In this document: positions 1 through 11,235 of the stretch, one piece after another | Layout: each line of letters starts with the position of its first letter | How positions within the stretch are numbered: the first letter of the stretch is position 1 | DNA from: Adiantum capillus-veneris | Lineage: Eukaryota > Streptophyta > Polypodiopsida > Polypodiales > Pteridaceae | Direction of reading: 5' to 3' | DNA length: 64,000 nucleotides | Assembly: GCA_014529385.2 (NCBI GenBank) | Contig: CM043953.1 | Coordinates: 67,016,372-67,080,371, forward strand | Notes under the pieces: generated by a model | The model's database searches: none | What the model was told of the DNA's origin: nothing | What the model saw: the letters and a program-made list of their open reading frames with translations, nothing else | Program-made: the position numbers and the translations under genes

Positions 1-900
1 TCTTTTAATCACCTGACGAGGGGTGGCCAGTAAGAGGGTGTCGATTGGTTGCAGAGAGTCACTAGGGGGGGACACGATTGGTCGCCATGCCTAGGAGGGA
101 GATATAGAGTGTTTTGGCTAGGGGCAAAGGCGCTGTAGGTAGACAAGGCCAATGAGGGCCTTTTGCAGGCTAGGAGGCCGTGCAGGCCGCGAGCAGGGAG
201 AGAAAGGAGATCAGGAGGCTGTGCAGGCCGTAGCCGCGAGAGAAGAGAGATCATGAGGCTCTGGCCATAGCCGAGAGCGAGGTCTTCTGATAGCTCAGGC
301 CGAGTTTGACGAGCAAGAGACAGCCGCTCGCGTGCATAAAAAGGGGTGCCACTTCTCTGCAGGCTGTCATGCCGGGGGGAGGGCGACTCTAAACGCCGTG
401 AAATACAGGAAAGAGAGGGACCCTTTGCTGTGAAACGAGCAAGGAGAGAGAGATTAATTGAAAGAAAGAGGGCGCTTCCCTATTGCAAAGCAAGTGTGAG
501 AGTGTGCTCGGCCCTGTTGAGGATTAAACGAGCGAGGAGAGAGAGATATCTCTAGGTGTGGGTAACCTAAGATTGGGAGAGTGAGACTCTGTAGTTGGTT
601 TCCGTGAGCATGGGGAGGTGGCTAATTGAAGAGAGCGAGAGAGTCTCTTCTTGCTGTAAACGAGGGCAAAAATAGAGATAGAGAGAGGGAGTTTCCCCTG
701 TATTTATAGCGGAGGAGAGGATGGGTCCCTCTCTTGCTATATTGACAAAAAGGAAGGAAGAGAGAGAGGTAGCTCGAGACATAAGGATGGAAAGAGGTCG
801 CAGAGCACGTGTATGAAGGAACGACTCCCTGCTATTTCTCATCAATTTTGTTGTAAACTTGGCAAGATAAAAGAAAACATTTAAACGCGAACATTTATAG
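1..900. other. Purine-rich low-complexity region, no gene seen
   Basis: The stretch is dominated by GAGAGA-type runs and by degenerate repeats of short phrases such as 'aaacgagcaaggagagagag' (about 430-450 and again near 525-545) and 'aggctgtgcaggccg' (near 170-230). Open frames here are short, low in complexity and follow the repeat. I see no domain, promoter or RNA gene. It may be decayed LTR or satellite-like sequence. Confidence 0.5.
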
Positions 901-2910
901 TGTCTCTTTCACTCTCTCTCTCTCTCTCCATTTTCATAATAAACACATAAATGTCTTCATGATTCTGTTCTCGAGTCTGAGCGAGTATATGCAGCCCGAG
1001 CATTGCGTGGGTTAGAGAGAGAGAGAGTTTGATACATGTTTTGGCAGATGATTTAACCGCACTTACATTGTCTAGTCTCTTTGTTTTGGAAGTGAGCGTA
1101 GCATATTGCTTGAGCTCTTTCGTTTGCTAGGTTTTTTCTTGGTCTTGGTCTGCTCCATGGTATAGGCATAGAAAAATATCTATCAGTTATGTTTTTGAAA
1201 ACTTGTCATGTTTAAGATTTTGATTTTGTTATGCTTATAATTTTCCTAATCTGTACTCACTCGGTCTTCAACGTAAGACTGTAGGTGGAGTGTGACTGCT
1301 TTTGCACTCTTCCTTTGGGAAGACAGGGTTGTTTCCTGCTATTGCAGTACATGCAGCATCAGTTCTCATCCCTCTTTGTCCAAATTATTTTTTGCAAGTT
1401 TTGCTTCGTGTATAGGTATCGATATATGCATTAGAATGCACCTCAAAATATGCGTTGATTTGAAAAAATTAATTTTTGGTGGCTATTGGAGCGCAAATAC
1501 AGAGGTGTGTTCCATTGCAAGTTCCGACGGTCACTATACTGGTGCAGATACCGACGATACAATGCCGATGATTATTCCAACGCTTATTTCAGGAATTTTT
1601 ACTTTTAAAACAAGCTTTGAGTCATCGATATGCGTATCGATTTTCACGCGACGTGTTCTAGTGATTTTTATGTGTCACTCATAACCATATTGGAAAAGTT
1701 GCATCACTAGGTCCTACTAGAATAGAATCACCCTTTGTGACATAAAACAAGGCGTTGATCAAACTCCTTTGTAGGTTTACTATATATCGCCCTATAGTAA
1801 TACGCTTCATGTTTCTCAAATAGGGCTCTATTCTACTACTGATTGTTGATGATCGCGTTTATCTCAATAGCATAGTCAAACTCTTCTCCTTTTTCTAATT
1901 GTTGATGATCGCGTTTATCTCAATAGTATAGGTGTTATTTCACTAGTTCAAATGTTGTTTCAAACCCTCTACACATTTTTTACATGCATTTATATGATCC
2001 AATAGTTGTAACATGCATTTATATGGACACCCTATTGAATTGTGGGACCACCATCTTCATTTTTCTTCCATAGCTCTATAAAAAATTTGGGTAACTGATT
2101 CACGTTTTTGGGATACAATTTGTATTGAATCAAAGGTATATCATCATTCATATAAAACCTAAATTGCAAAAGCCTTGAATGCCTTGAGTGACAAGCACCC
2201 TTTTACAAGTCTTTGAAGCTTGTCACCTTATGAACGAGAAATCATGTGGGCTATCTCTCTTGGCACACTCATCAAAGAGATAAGTTGAAGTGGGAATGTT
2301 CTTTTTGAGGTTTTCAAAAAAAGGGACTGAATAATGCAGAATATCCTCTCGTGAGTGTAATCAACCTTAAGAAATCCAACTTGCACCATGTTCATTGCCC
2401 AAAGAGAAGCCAATAGTGATAGGTGGGAAAATCCACATTGATTCTTGTTTTAAGAACCACAATTATCAAGTTTCAATCACAATGTTCTTGCAAAAATCTT
2501 GAATGTCATTGTCACTTCAAAGCTACAGGGTACATCCTCTTCTACATGTGCAAGTTTTCATCTTTGGACCATTCATTTTCCACTCAAAGTTCATAATTCA
2601 TGTGCTCTCATTTGCTGTATATTCATATGTACGACATCATAAAAAAACTAGTCTTGCTTGGTGGGCCTTGCTATATAACATCTATAGAATATAACATGAA
2701 ATATGCAAATTGACTTTTAGCAACTAGCATGACTAAACAGAACAAAAGCAAGACTAATTTGGGAAGGGCGGCATTGCGTGAAAGGGATTTACACTCGAAA
2801 AATGCTATAATGTTTATGGGATCAATTATTAGATATTGTAGGAGTGGTTACAGTTGAGATTATATCCAAGCGAGGTTGTATTACAAATGAAATTTTTCAT
2901 TGAATGGTTG
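901..2910. other. AT-rich spacer, no recognisable gene
   Basis: Two kilobases without a recognisable domain. The longest frame (130 codons, plus strand, 1292-1684) has no family resemblance and no coding-like amino-acid pattern that I can defend. The region holds short CT and GA runs (about 910-928 and 1016-1028) and one short direct repeat, listed separately. Confidence 0.5.
1842..1926. repeat. 29-bp direct repeat
   Basis: The same 29 bases (starting ATTGTTGATGATCGCG) occur at 1842-1870 and 1898-1926, separated by 27 bases. The copies look identical, so the duplication is recent or was made by slippage. No function is suggested. Confidence 0.8.
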
Positions 2911-3877
2911 CTAGCACAACACGTCGGCTCGCATTTTTGAAGGTGGATTTTGAGTGTGTTTTGCCTTTTTTCTTTTATAGTTGTTTGTGTGTTTCCTTTC
3001 TTCTTTTGTAGTTATTCCCAGTACAATGAATGAGGGAAATGATACATGTAACTTTACATTCTGTGTTATGGCATCGACAATGCATGTTGCACCATTTGCC
3101 GCACCGATTGTCAAGTCAATATTTTCAGTGATATTTTCAAGGACATTTATGTTACCCGCATTCATTTTCATTTCAAGTTTTGTAATGTCAGTTTGATTGT
3201 ACAATTTATTCAAGGCAAGGTTGTTTTAGTATTGGATGTCTGTGATGTGACATACACATGCCCTTCATCTATAATACATGCACCCAAGGTACAATTGATC
3301 TTATCTACGACTGGTTTTCTTTCACGAAAAATGGTGAAGAATTGAAGAAATTCAGTGTCCGTTGCATGTTTTATAGAGCATGATATCTTATACAATGCTA
3401 CATGTAGCCAGTGGACCGAGCTTGTGATATGGCATGTGTTACAAAGCTCCCGTTTGACTACAAACTGGGGGTAGTTGGGCAAGATCACCGAGCAAGAGGA
3501 CACATTTGTTGTTGAAGGGATCTGCCAATTTATTGGTTGTTACATTGACATTTTGTCTTACTATAAGGTCAAAAATTGTTTGGGTTAACATGGATAGCTC
3601 ATCTCTATAATTATAATATCTGTCTCTTCTATGTCCAAATATCACTCATTAGTCTCATGATGAATAGAGAGAGGATACTGTTGTTTCGTGGTTGGTATCT
3701 TGAACTGATAATGGATTGTAAATAGAATGATGCTAAGTCTTGTTGTTGCCGCTCGGATGACAAAGCGGACAACAATAATACAGAAGGGTAGAAGGCAACA
3801 AGAGTGTCTATTTCATTTATCTGTCGACCTTGTTTATCGCTATATATGTGAGGTATGTAGTCGCGCAACAGAGACAT
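2911..3877 (-). pseudogene. Pif1-type DNA helicase fragment (probable Helitron remnant)
   Basis: On the minus strand three frames line up, in order, with the C-terminal half of Pif1-like helicases. Near 3600 is a Walker B-like DELSMLT, then near 3500 the GDLAQLPPVC motif. After a frameshift around 3450-3500 come CHIT, the SIKHATDTEFLQFF block and the KPVVDKI block (3210-3503). The last piece (2911-3213) carries the ENIDLTIGAANGATCIV block near the Pif1 C terminus. The Walker A region (GxAGTGKS) is not visible upstream. Plant Pif1-like ORFs of this kind usually belong to Helitron rolling-circle transposons, whose RepHel protein ends in this domain. I did not find a Rep domain or define the Helitron ends, so a decayed host or transposon helicase are both possible; transposon is more likely in this context. 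Confidence 0.75.
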
Positions 3878-4835
3878 ACTTCTAGATTGTGAGCGAAGAT
3901 GTCACATTGCATGCTCCAATCTTTATAGAATGCAGTGAATTCAAACCGTCACCTAGCATATGGACGGTAAGCTAGTTTCAAGTTGGCTACAGTTTACTCT
4001 TTAGCTTATTGACGATTAAACTATAATCTTCTAGGTCTTGAGAACTTGATACTGACACCTAAGTATGGGAGAAACAAGGACATAAATAGTATGTTATCAA
4101 TTATTTAGACACCTAGTATGGTATAATTTATTTAGAGCTAAATTAAAGATGCACAAGGTGACTTCACTATTGTGATACACCACATGCATTCACTACTTGT
4201 GTATTCAGTACTATAGTACATCACATACATTTGGCAAGCAATCGTATGCAAAAAGTTACATGTGAAACTCACGTGCAGATGTTGATCGACATTGAGTGTA
4301 TAGTTCTGAAAACGAGATCCAAATAAAAGCAAACGAAGTAATGCAAAAAATTCTAAAACAAGAAAATAGATAAAGCATGAATGAATTGCAATAATAAATG
4401 AGGTGCATTACTGACCTGCAATCTTGTACTCCTGCTTTTTGATTGTCCAATCTACATGCCGCCGACAAGCTACAAAAAAGCGATGTGAATAGTTAAACAT
4501 ATCGTGTTACAATGAAACGTCATACTAAAAGTGCAAAGTATGTTGTGCACGTCATACACAGGTGCCATACAAAAGTATGGTGGAGAGCTGGCACTATGGT
4601 CTCTCCAAAAAATTATAAGAAACGGAAGTCGTGCCCTGCCTCGTAGCATTTATGTGTTGTGCCAAGCAAACGCATGCGCATGAAAAATTGGATACAGATA
4701 ACGGACCTTGCAATGTTATCAATCTGGAGTCGCGCTTGTGCAATTGAAACGTGCAGTGTTGTGAATATATGTCCTCCCTGCCATACACAAAACATGCAAA
4801 TGTAACTTTATGCTCTATGTCCTATGATCAGTATT

Positions 4836-4841
<6 letters not shown>
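3878..4841. other. Spacer, no gene seen
   Basis: AT-rich sequence between the helicase remnant and the CT microsatellite. Short frames on both strands near 4138-4795 show no domain. Confidence 0.5.

Positions 4842-4909
<68 letters not shown>
4842..4909. repeat. (TC)n microsatellite, about 68 bp
   Basis: An uninterrupted dinucleotide run. It lies about 50 bp outside the left end of element A. The serine/leucine and arginine/glutamate frames read through it are artefacts. Confidence 0.97.
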
Positions 4910-4911
<2 letters not shown>

Positions 4912-4961
4912 AGTTGTAAGCTACTTCGGTCAGCAATAATGTCTTCTTGCCTCCTTGCTGG

Positions 4962-5987
4962 TGAGGTGGTCCGGGGTGGGCAACAAGAGAGGCGACCTCT
5001 AAACACCCCTCAAGGCTCCCGTGCTGCTCAATTGGGGCTGGGGCAACCACAAGCACAACACAACAACAAACCCACAGCCAAACCCAAACAAGATAGGGGC
5101 ACCACCTAGTTATGGTATGCGAACTAGGACGCAAGAGAGATTTTGGCACAACCAAGAAGATGCACCACACAACACACACAAACAACCTCACACCAAGACA
5201 CACACAAACTGGACCAGAGAGAGCTAGAGAAAAGGGAAGAGAGAGAGAAAAGGATCTTGCGTAATACCTTATTTGTGACTTGCAAATGGAGATGGTTCGT
5301 TATGATGCTATCGTAGAACTTGTATAAAACTCACTCAATGCTTAGTGATTGCTAAACATTGCCAAAACACACACACACTGTCTTAGGGTGTGGGGGACCT
5401 CTCACCACAGTACCCTCTTACAATGCACACAAAACTGGCAATGAAAAACACACTAAAACACTTTCTAAAATCAAGATCAATTGATAAAAACTCAAAATAC
5501 ACAAGTCACCTTGAATTCACCAAACCGTATTGCACAAATGGAAGGACGAAGATTTGAACGTCGAATCACGCCTTTGATGCACCAAACCTCAATTTATTGA
5601 TGATAAAGGAGCATATACAATAGTGGTTTTGAGATTTGTGAAACTCACGCTCTCTCACTTGCAATGTGTAGCTTGAAAGCTTCTCTCACACCAAGAGTGA
5701 AGCTCACAAGTGGTTGCTACACCTAAGTCTCTCTTCATGCATAGAGTGTTGGGGTGCTATGTGAGATGTTGGAGGTTGTTTTACAAGAAGGAGAGGGGCC
5801 TATTTATAGGTTGGAGACCCCTCATTAAGATTATTGGAAATCCTAATTTACAAGCTAACAAATCAAGATTATGATTTTTTTGAATATCAAAACATTGCGG
5901 GCCTTCTTTGTCTGCTTGAGTCATGGGTGTGGGCTCAAAAGAGAGCATTATTGATGGTAGATAAGGTGAAAGTAAGTTTTAAGGAAG

Positions 5988-6038
<51 letters not shown>

Positions 6039-7651
6039 TTACTATACATGTCTTGAGGTGAGGTGTCTTTTATGGTTAGGTCAATGCTATTTTGTGTTAG
6101 TATGTTAGTCGTTAGTAATCACTAGAAAGTTAATGTTACATTTACAATGGGTAGAGTGAGTTGATTTGATGAAGGAAGAGGGGTGAATTAAAAGAGAATC
6201 AGTGAGATGGTGAAGCTTTGAAGAAGCTTGAACTCACCCTTGTGTAGATTGTGGAAAAAATGACCGCTGGTCTTCTTCTTCTTCTTCGCTTTTTTACGCT
6301 GCCGCCACGGTTGACCACCACGATGAAAAGAGGATTTATTGATGAAAAATCCTCAATTTGCAGAAGTTATCATGGTTAAGATGCTGAATTTTAGATATTT
6401 TAGGAGAGGTAAATGAAATTGTAACATAGAAGCAATAGAGAGAGACATGGAGAGGGTGTATGTATGTAGAGGTTCATAAAAGAACTATAGGGATGAGAGA
6501 GAAGGGTAATGGTGAAGAGGGTGGGAGAAGCCATGGAAATTGCAGGTTTGAGTGAGGGAAGGAAAGGGAGGGATGTGTAAGAGTGAGTAGGTGTGTGGAA
6601 GGGTGAGAGAAGACTAAGGGCTACTTGTGAGAAAAGTGGGCAGACTGGGGTCCACTCAAAAAATCATAGCTCACTGCTGGTAGCTCCAAAAATCATGAAA
6701 ACATTTGAGGTGATTATTCAGAGCGTGGGCTACATTTTCTCTTTTGACCACCGCTCCAAATTCGGAGTGGAGATAAGTGCCAAAATTCTCACCAAAAAGC
6801 CTGTTTTTTATGCCTGCAAAAGTCTTTTAGTGGCCCCCTCCTTTGTTGAATTTGTACAATGCATCCAAGAGTGAGCCCCTCCTTTGTCATATTATAATAC
6901 AAAGCATTCAAGTTGCCCTTGACCCATGCATGGAGGAGGATTATTGGTGAAATAAGAAATATATACATGGTGGGACTAGTGTATGGACTATTCATGGACT
7001 TTAGCTCAATGAGCACATGGTGTTAGAATAATGAGTAAAAATAATAATAAAAATATGGAGGAGTTATGGATATGGAAAGATATTGGAATCATATGATATG
7101 GTCCCTCCTTGAATTATTTTGGGTGAAAGAGGAAAAGGTATGCAAGTAAATAATATAATAAAAGTAACGAATGAGTAGAAATCAATTTTTTGTTTTCACG
7201 AGGGTGAGGGTGAAAATGTGGGAGTGATTTGTATAAAGGAAAAATATGAGGTTAGAGTATGTTCATATTGGCAAAAAATATAATTATGGTGTAAGAGGAT
7301 GAAAGAAGGTGTACATAGGTTTAATAAAACACACACCTAAGTAGAAATATTTAAATAAAATACCAAAATAATTATAAAAAATCCCTATATTTAGGCCATA
7401 TATACAATGAAATATTTACACACAAAGAGGCCATAATATATTTTTATTTTTTTATTTTATTTATTTATTTTTGGCTCACCTAGCCTAGTGACTAGCTAGC
7501 TGAGGGTTTTTAAGAAGATATGGGAAAAGCCCCCTAACTCACACACGCCTATGTACAGTGAAATGGTAGGGATAGCCATAGCGTTTGGGTGAATTTGGTA
7601 GGGTGGAGTAATCTAGTATGGCAATTATGGAGAGCCGAAAAATGGCTATCA
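4962..7651 (-). repeat. 3' LTR of element A (2690 bp)
   Basis: Matches 13574-16255 almost base for base from TGAGG to CTATCA as read on the plus strand. It includes a GA microsatellite (about 5989-6032) that is longer and interrupted compared with the other copy. Long LTRs are common in Tat elements. The open frames inside it are duplicated in both LTRs and have no recognisable domain. Confidence 0.96.
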
Positions 7652-7667
7652 TTAGCCCTTCCCCCAG
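7652..7667 (-). promoter_or_regulatory. Polypurine tract of element A
   Basis: On the minus strand, CTGGGGGAAGGGCTAA directly precedes the 3' LTR start TGATAG. This is the expected primer for plus-strand DNA synthesis. Confidence 0.85.
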
Positions 7668-7680
7668 GATGATGGTATAT

Positions 7681-10600
7681 TCATGTACCATCATAGAGCA
7701 TCTTTTCCAAAGAGAGTGCTTCAGAGTCCTTGACGAGATCTTCATTGTTTGGCCCCTCAGAATTTTGGCTGGAGTTACACCAATGCTTCATGTAACAATA
7801 CGTACATGAGACAGCGGCCTTTGGACAGATCTTTGGTAGATCCTTTGGTAGAAGGCGACTCAAATAGGGCTTCAAGCGATACCCGTTTACCTTCCTGGAG
7901 TGCTCTTTACCATTCAAGTCCATAAGCTGATAGTAACTAGAATTGAAAGCCTTCTTGACTATGTATGGCCCTTGCCATCTAGTTTCAAACTTGGCATCAA
8001 AACGATTGTCAAGTCGATTGTCATACCTTAGCACAAGCTCTCCTTCCTTGATGCCTTTGTCCTTCAGCTTCTTGTCGTGCGTTTCTTTTGCTTGTGTGGC
8101 TTTCCTCTTGTAGCACTCGTATGCTGCTTCTCTTTTCCACTCAAGCTCCACTAACGTAAGAAGTCGATCCATCCATACCTCTTGATCATCTTGTGCTCCT
8201 TTGCCATGAAGTCGCATTGTTGGAATGTTGAGCTCGATAGGCTGCAAAGCCTCTTGACCATAGACCAAGTGAAATGGTGTGAACTCCGTGGCTTCCCTAT
8301 ATGTGGTTCGATATGCCCACAAGGCACCATCCAAGAAGTCATCCCATAATTTTGTCTTGTTTTGCACCATCTTTCTAATGATTCCTACAATGACACCATT
8401 AGCCTTCTCCACCAAACCATTTGACTGTGGGTAGTATGGTGTGCTATGACGATGTAGAATGTGAAGCTCTTCACAAACTTCTGTGAGCAAGCCCTTCCTA
8501 AACCCTGGACCATTATCAGAAACAATCTCCAAAGGTGTGCCAAATCTGCAACAAATGTGAGTGTACACAAACTTGCTAACTGTCCTCTCATTCACTCTTG
8601 CCACACTTTGAGCTTCCACCCACCTAGTCATATAGTCTATAGCCACTAGAATGTAGAGTTTACCATTTTTTGTCCTAGGCAGAGGACCCATAGCATCAAT
8701 GCCCCACTTTTCAAAGGGTCCATTTGCAAGCACTATTTGCCTCGGGCCATGCACCAACCTTCTATTTCCATTTATTTGACAATTGTGACAGCTTTTACAC
8801 CAATGTTGAACATCCACATGCAAGCTTGGCCAAACATACCCCGCAAGCAAAATCTTCTTCACAGTTGATTCTTGGGAAAAATGACCACCACATGCCTCTT
8901 CATGCAAACCTTTTAGAATGGCTGGAATTTCCTCGATAGTTGGTACTCTTTTGCACACTTGATCCTTCCCTTTTTGATAGAGGGAGCCTTCTAGGAAGAG
9001 ATAGAAACTTGACTTCTTCATGAGTCTCCTCTTCTGAGCCTTCGTGAAGTCTTGTGGAAACTCACCCTCCAAAATGTAGCCGATAATGGGAGCCGATGAC
9101 TCCAATCCCTGGTATCTCGGTTGCTTGACAGCTGCTGCCACCATGATGACCTGCACTTCTCTCTCAACACATGTAACTGCTTGTTGTGCAAGTAAATCGG
9201 CATCTTCATTTTGTTTCCTCGGAATATGATATAGTTGCACTTCTTCAAACTGATTAAACATCTTACGAATGGCATGAACTTTTGTCCTTAAGCTTTCATT
9301 CTTGCATGCCCAAATGCCTAAAATCTGTTTAACAACGAGAAGTGCATCTCCCTTTACCATGAGACGTTTTATCCCTTGGCCAATGCACATCTTCAAACCA
9401 TGAAGTAGTGTGTCGTATTCTGCTTCATTGTTGCTAGTTGAACCTGGTAGATTGACCTTCTCTTTCATGACCACCTCTCCACTTGGGTTGAGCAACACTA
9501 GCCCTCCCCCTGCTTTTCCTGTGGCTCGTCGAAAAGCTCCATCAAAGAACAAGGTAAAAGCATTGGGAATACTTTTTGGTGGTGGCAATGGTAGGGTCTT
9601 TACTTGAGGCACCTTAATTTCCTTCTCATGTACCCTATAAGTGAGAATCCCTGCCAATTGTGCACGCACACTATCTTCTACCTTGAAAGAGTATTGGAAC
9701 TCTTGCAACTCCATAATCCACTTTGAGATTCTAGTACTAAGATTCATTTGAGATGACACCCAAGGGAACAAATTTTCTGCAGTGAGAATTACAAAAGGTT
9801 TTGGTAGTAGGTAGGATCTAAACTTTCTCACCGCAAACATGAGAGAAAGCATCATGAGTTCTGCTTCTCTGTAGTCTCTCTCCAAAGCATTCATGACCCT
9901 ACTAGAAAAGTAGATGGGTCGCATCCTTGTACTGTGGGGATCTTGTTGTAGCAACACAGCACCAATTGTTTCCCTTCCAACACTAGAGCTAACAAAGAAT
10001 GTGTACTCCCAACAAGGAGGCATGAGTGTTGGTAGCTCTGACAAAATGACTTTAATGTTACAAAAATACTCTTCAAGCTCATCAGACCATGCAAATTCTA
10101 CTTGTTGTGTCAACTTTTGCAAAGGATGAAGCAACTCCGAGGCTAAGTGAATGAAGCGTGACATATACTTCACCTTTTGAATGAATGAGATGACCTCCTT
10201 AATACTCTTGGGTGATGGTAGCTCAATAAGAGCCTTTGCCTTTGAAGGATCCACTTCAATGCCTTTGTAAGAAACTTTATGACCAAGCAAGATTACTTCA
10301 TCCTCACCTATATGGCACTTATCGGGGTTGAGTTGACCTCCCATGTCGTAGAGCTTCTTTAAACCTTCTTCTACCCTTTGTAGATGCAATGATTTTGAGC
10401 TATAAATACAGAAATCATCAATGAACACCCTAATTGACTTTCCAAAGAATGCTTGAAACACCATATTCATGAAGCGTTGGAAAGTTGCAGGAGCATTTGT
10501 CAGGCCAAATGGCATGACTCTAAAAGCATAACAACCCCTAGGAGTGATAAAGGTTGTTTTCAATTGATCCTCCAATGCGATACCTATTTGAAAGTAACCC

Positions 10601-11139
10601 GAGTAGCCATCACACACAGTGTACTTCTCATGACCAGCTACTTCATTTAGTATCTCATCCTGAAATGGGAGGGGAAAGTGATCTCTTTTTGTTGCCTCAT
10701 TGAGTGGACGGTAATCCACACACACCCTCCACTTTCCGTTTTTGTTAGGAGTGACAACAACAGGAGAGACCCACTCTGAATTCTCCACTGGATAAATGAA
10801 ACCTACTGCTAGAAGCTTTCTTACCTCCTTGAGTAGAGCTTGCTCCTTTATAACTCCTAGCCTTCGTAGCTTCTGAGCTTTAGGTGTGGCCTCAGGCTTT
10901 AACTCAATCTTGTGTTGAACAACATCTACCCCATGCACGTCGGTGTAGTCTTTAGCGAAAAGCCTAGGAAACTTCCTTAGCACACATTTGAACTCCTCTC
11001 TTTCATCCTTTGTAAGTGTTGTTGATAGCATACCTTCCAGCATCCCTTCATCTTGAACACCTTCCTTCTCTTGAGGACCTACTTCCTCCAAGCCTTGACA
11101 AGAGGTCTCTTGGTTGCTTGGCTTAAACCTTACCCCCAT
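7681..11139 (-). CDS. pol: Element A pol: reverse transcriptase, RNase H, archaeal-type RNase H, integrase
   Basis: An uninterrupted 1152-codon frame. The reverse transcriptase spans about residues 90-330, with SPVVV, CVDYRPLN, FQIGI, MPFGL and the catalytic FIDD at 239-242. A first RNase H (about 375-500) is degenerate: where the family has a catalytic Asp it reads FFVSSS. A second RNase H (about 527-650) is of the archaeal type, with FFDGA (D533), NNEAEY (E572/E574), KGDAL (D598) and a distal DAD. Integrase follows, with its HHCC zinc-binding module (H746, H753, C781, C784) and a DD35E catalytic triad at D815, D875 and E911. No chromodomain is seen. The protein copies element RNA and inserts the DNA. 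It is in the same frame as the upstream gag-protease ORF, separated by one TAA, so it may be made by readthrough or by starting at its own ATG. Its stop lies 13 bp from the polypurine tract. Confidence 0.95.
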   Translation of the reverse strand: MGVRFKPSNQETSCQGLEEVGPQEKEGVQDEGMLEGMLSTTLTKDEREEFKCVLRKFPRLFAKDYTDVHGVDVVQHKIELKPEATPKAQKLRRLGVIKEQALLKEVRKLLAVGFIYPVENSEWVSPVVVTPNKNGKWRVCVDYRPLNEATKRDHFPLPFQDEILNEVAGHEKYTVCDGYSGYFQIGIALEDQLKTTFITPRGCYAFRVMPFGLTNAPATFQRFMNMVFQAFFGKSIRVFIDDFCIYSSKSLHLQRVEEGLKKLYDMGGQLNPDKCHIGEDEVILLGHKVSYKGIEVDPSKAKALIELPSPKSIKEVISFIQKVKYMSRFIHLASELLHPLQKLTQQVEFAWSDELEEYFCNIKVILSELPTLMPPCWEYTFFVSSSVGRETIGAVLLQQDPHSTRMRPIYFSSRVMNALERDYREAELMMLSLMFAVRKFRSYLLPKPFVILTAENLFPWVSSQMNLSTRISKWIMELQEFQYSFKVEDSVRAQLAGILTYRVHEKEIKVPQVKTLPLPPPKSIPNAFTLFFDGAFRRATGKAGGGLVLLNPSGEVVMKEKVNLPGSTSNNEAEYDTLLHGLKMCIGQGIKRLMVKGDALLVVKQILGIWACKNESLRTKVHAIRKMFNQFEEVQLYHIPRKQNEDADLLAQQAVTCVEREVQVIMVAAAVKQPRYQGLESSAPIIGYILEGEFPQDFTKAQKRRLMKKSSFYLFLEGSLYQKGKDQVCKRVPTIEEIPAILKGLHEEACGGHFSQESTVKKILLAGYVWPSLHVDVQHWCKSCHNCQINGNRRLVHGPRQIVLANGPFEKWGIDAMGPLPRTKNGKLYILVAIDYMTRWVEAQSVARVNERTVSKFVYTHICCRFGTPLEIVSDNGPGFRKGLLTEVCEELHILHRHSTPYYPQSNGLVEKANGVIVGIIRKMVQNKTKLWDDFLDGALWAYRTTYREATEFTPFHLVYGQEALQPIELNIPTMRLHGKGAQDDQEVWMDRLLTLVELEWKREAAYECYKRKATQAKETHDKKLKDKGIKEGELVLRYDNRLDNRFDAKFETRWQGPYIVKKAFNSSYYQLMDLNGKEHSRKVNGYRLKPYLSRLLPKDLPKICPKAAVSCTYCYMKHWCNSSQNSEGPNNEDLVKDSEALSLEKMLYDGT

Positions 11140-11235
11140 GACTTCGATGGAAGACTCCTCGTCAGTAATGCTGCTGCTACTTTCTTCTTCTGAAGTGCTA
11201 TCGGTCCAACCTTCTTCCGTCTCACTTTGAGATGA

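Noticed and set aside
1292-1684. 130-codon plus-strand ORF as a host gene
   Set aside because: No recognisable domain, codon pattern or promoter context; a frame of this length can occur by chance in 64 kb.
4808-5203. 131-codon minus-strand frame with a long Arg-Glu repeat
   Set aside because: It is a translation of the CT microsatellite and LTR start; the part within the LTR recurs at 13528-13815 and has no domain.
5834-6061. 75-codon frame in the LTR of element A, repeated at 14446-14667
   Set aside because: Duplicated only because both LTRs carry it; much of it is the GA repeat and there is no coding signal.
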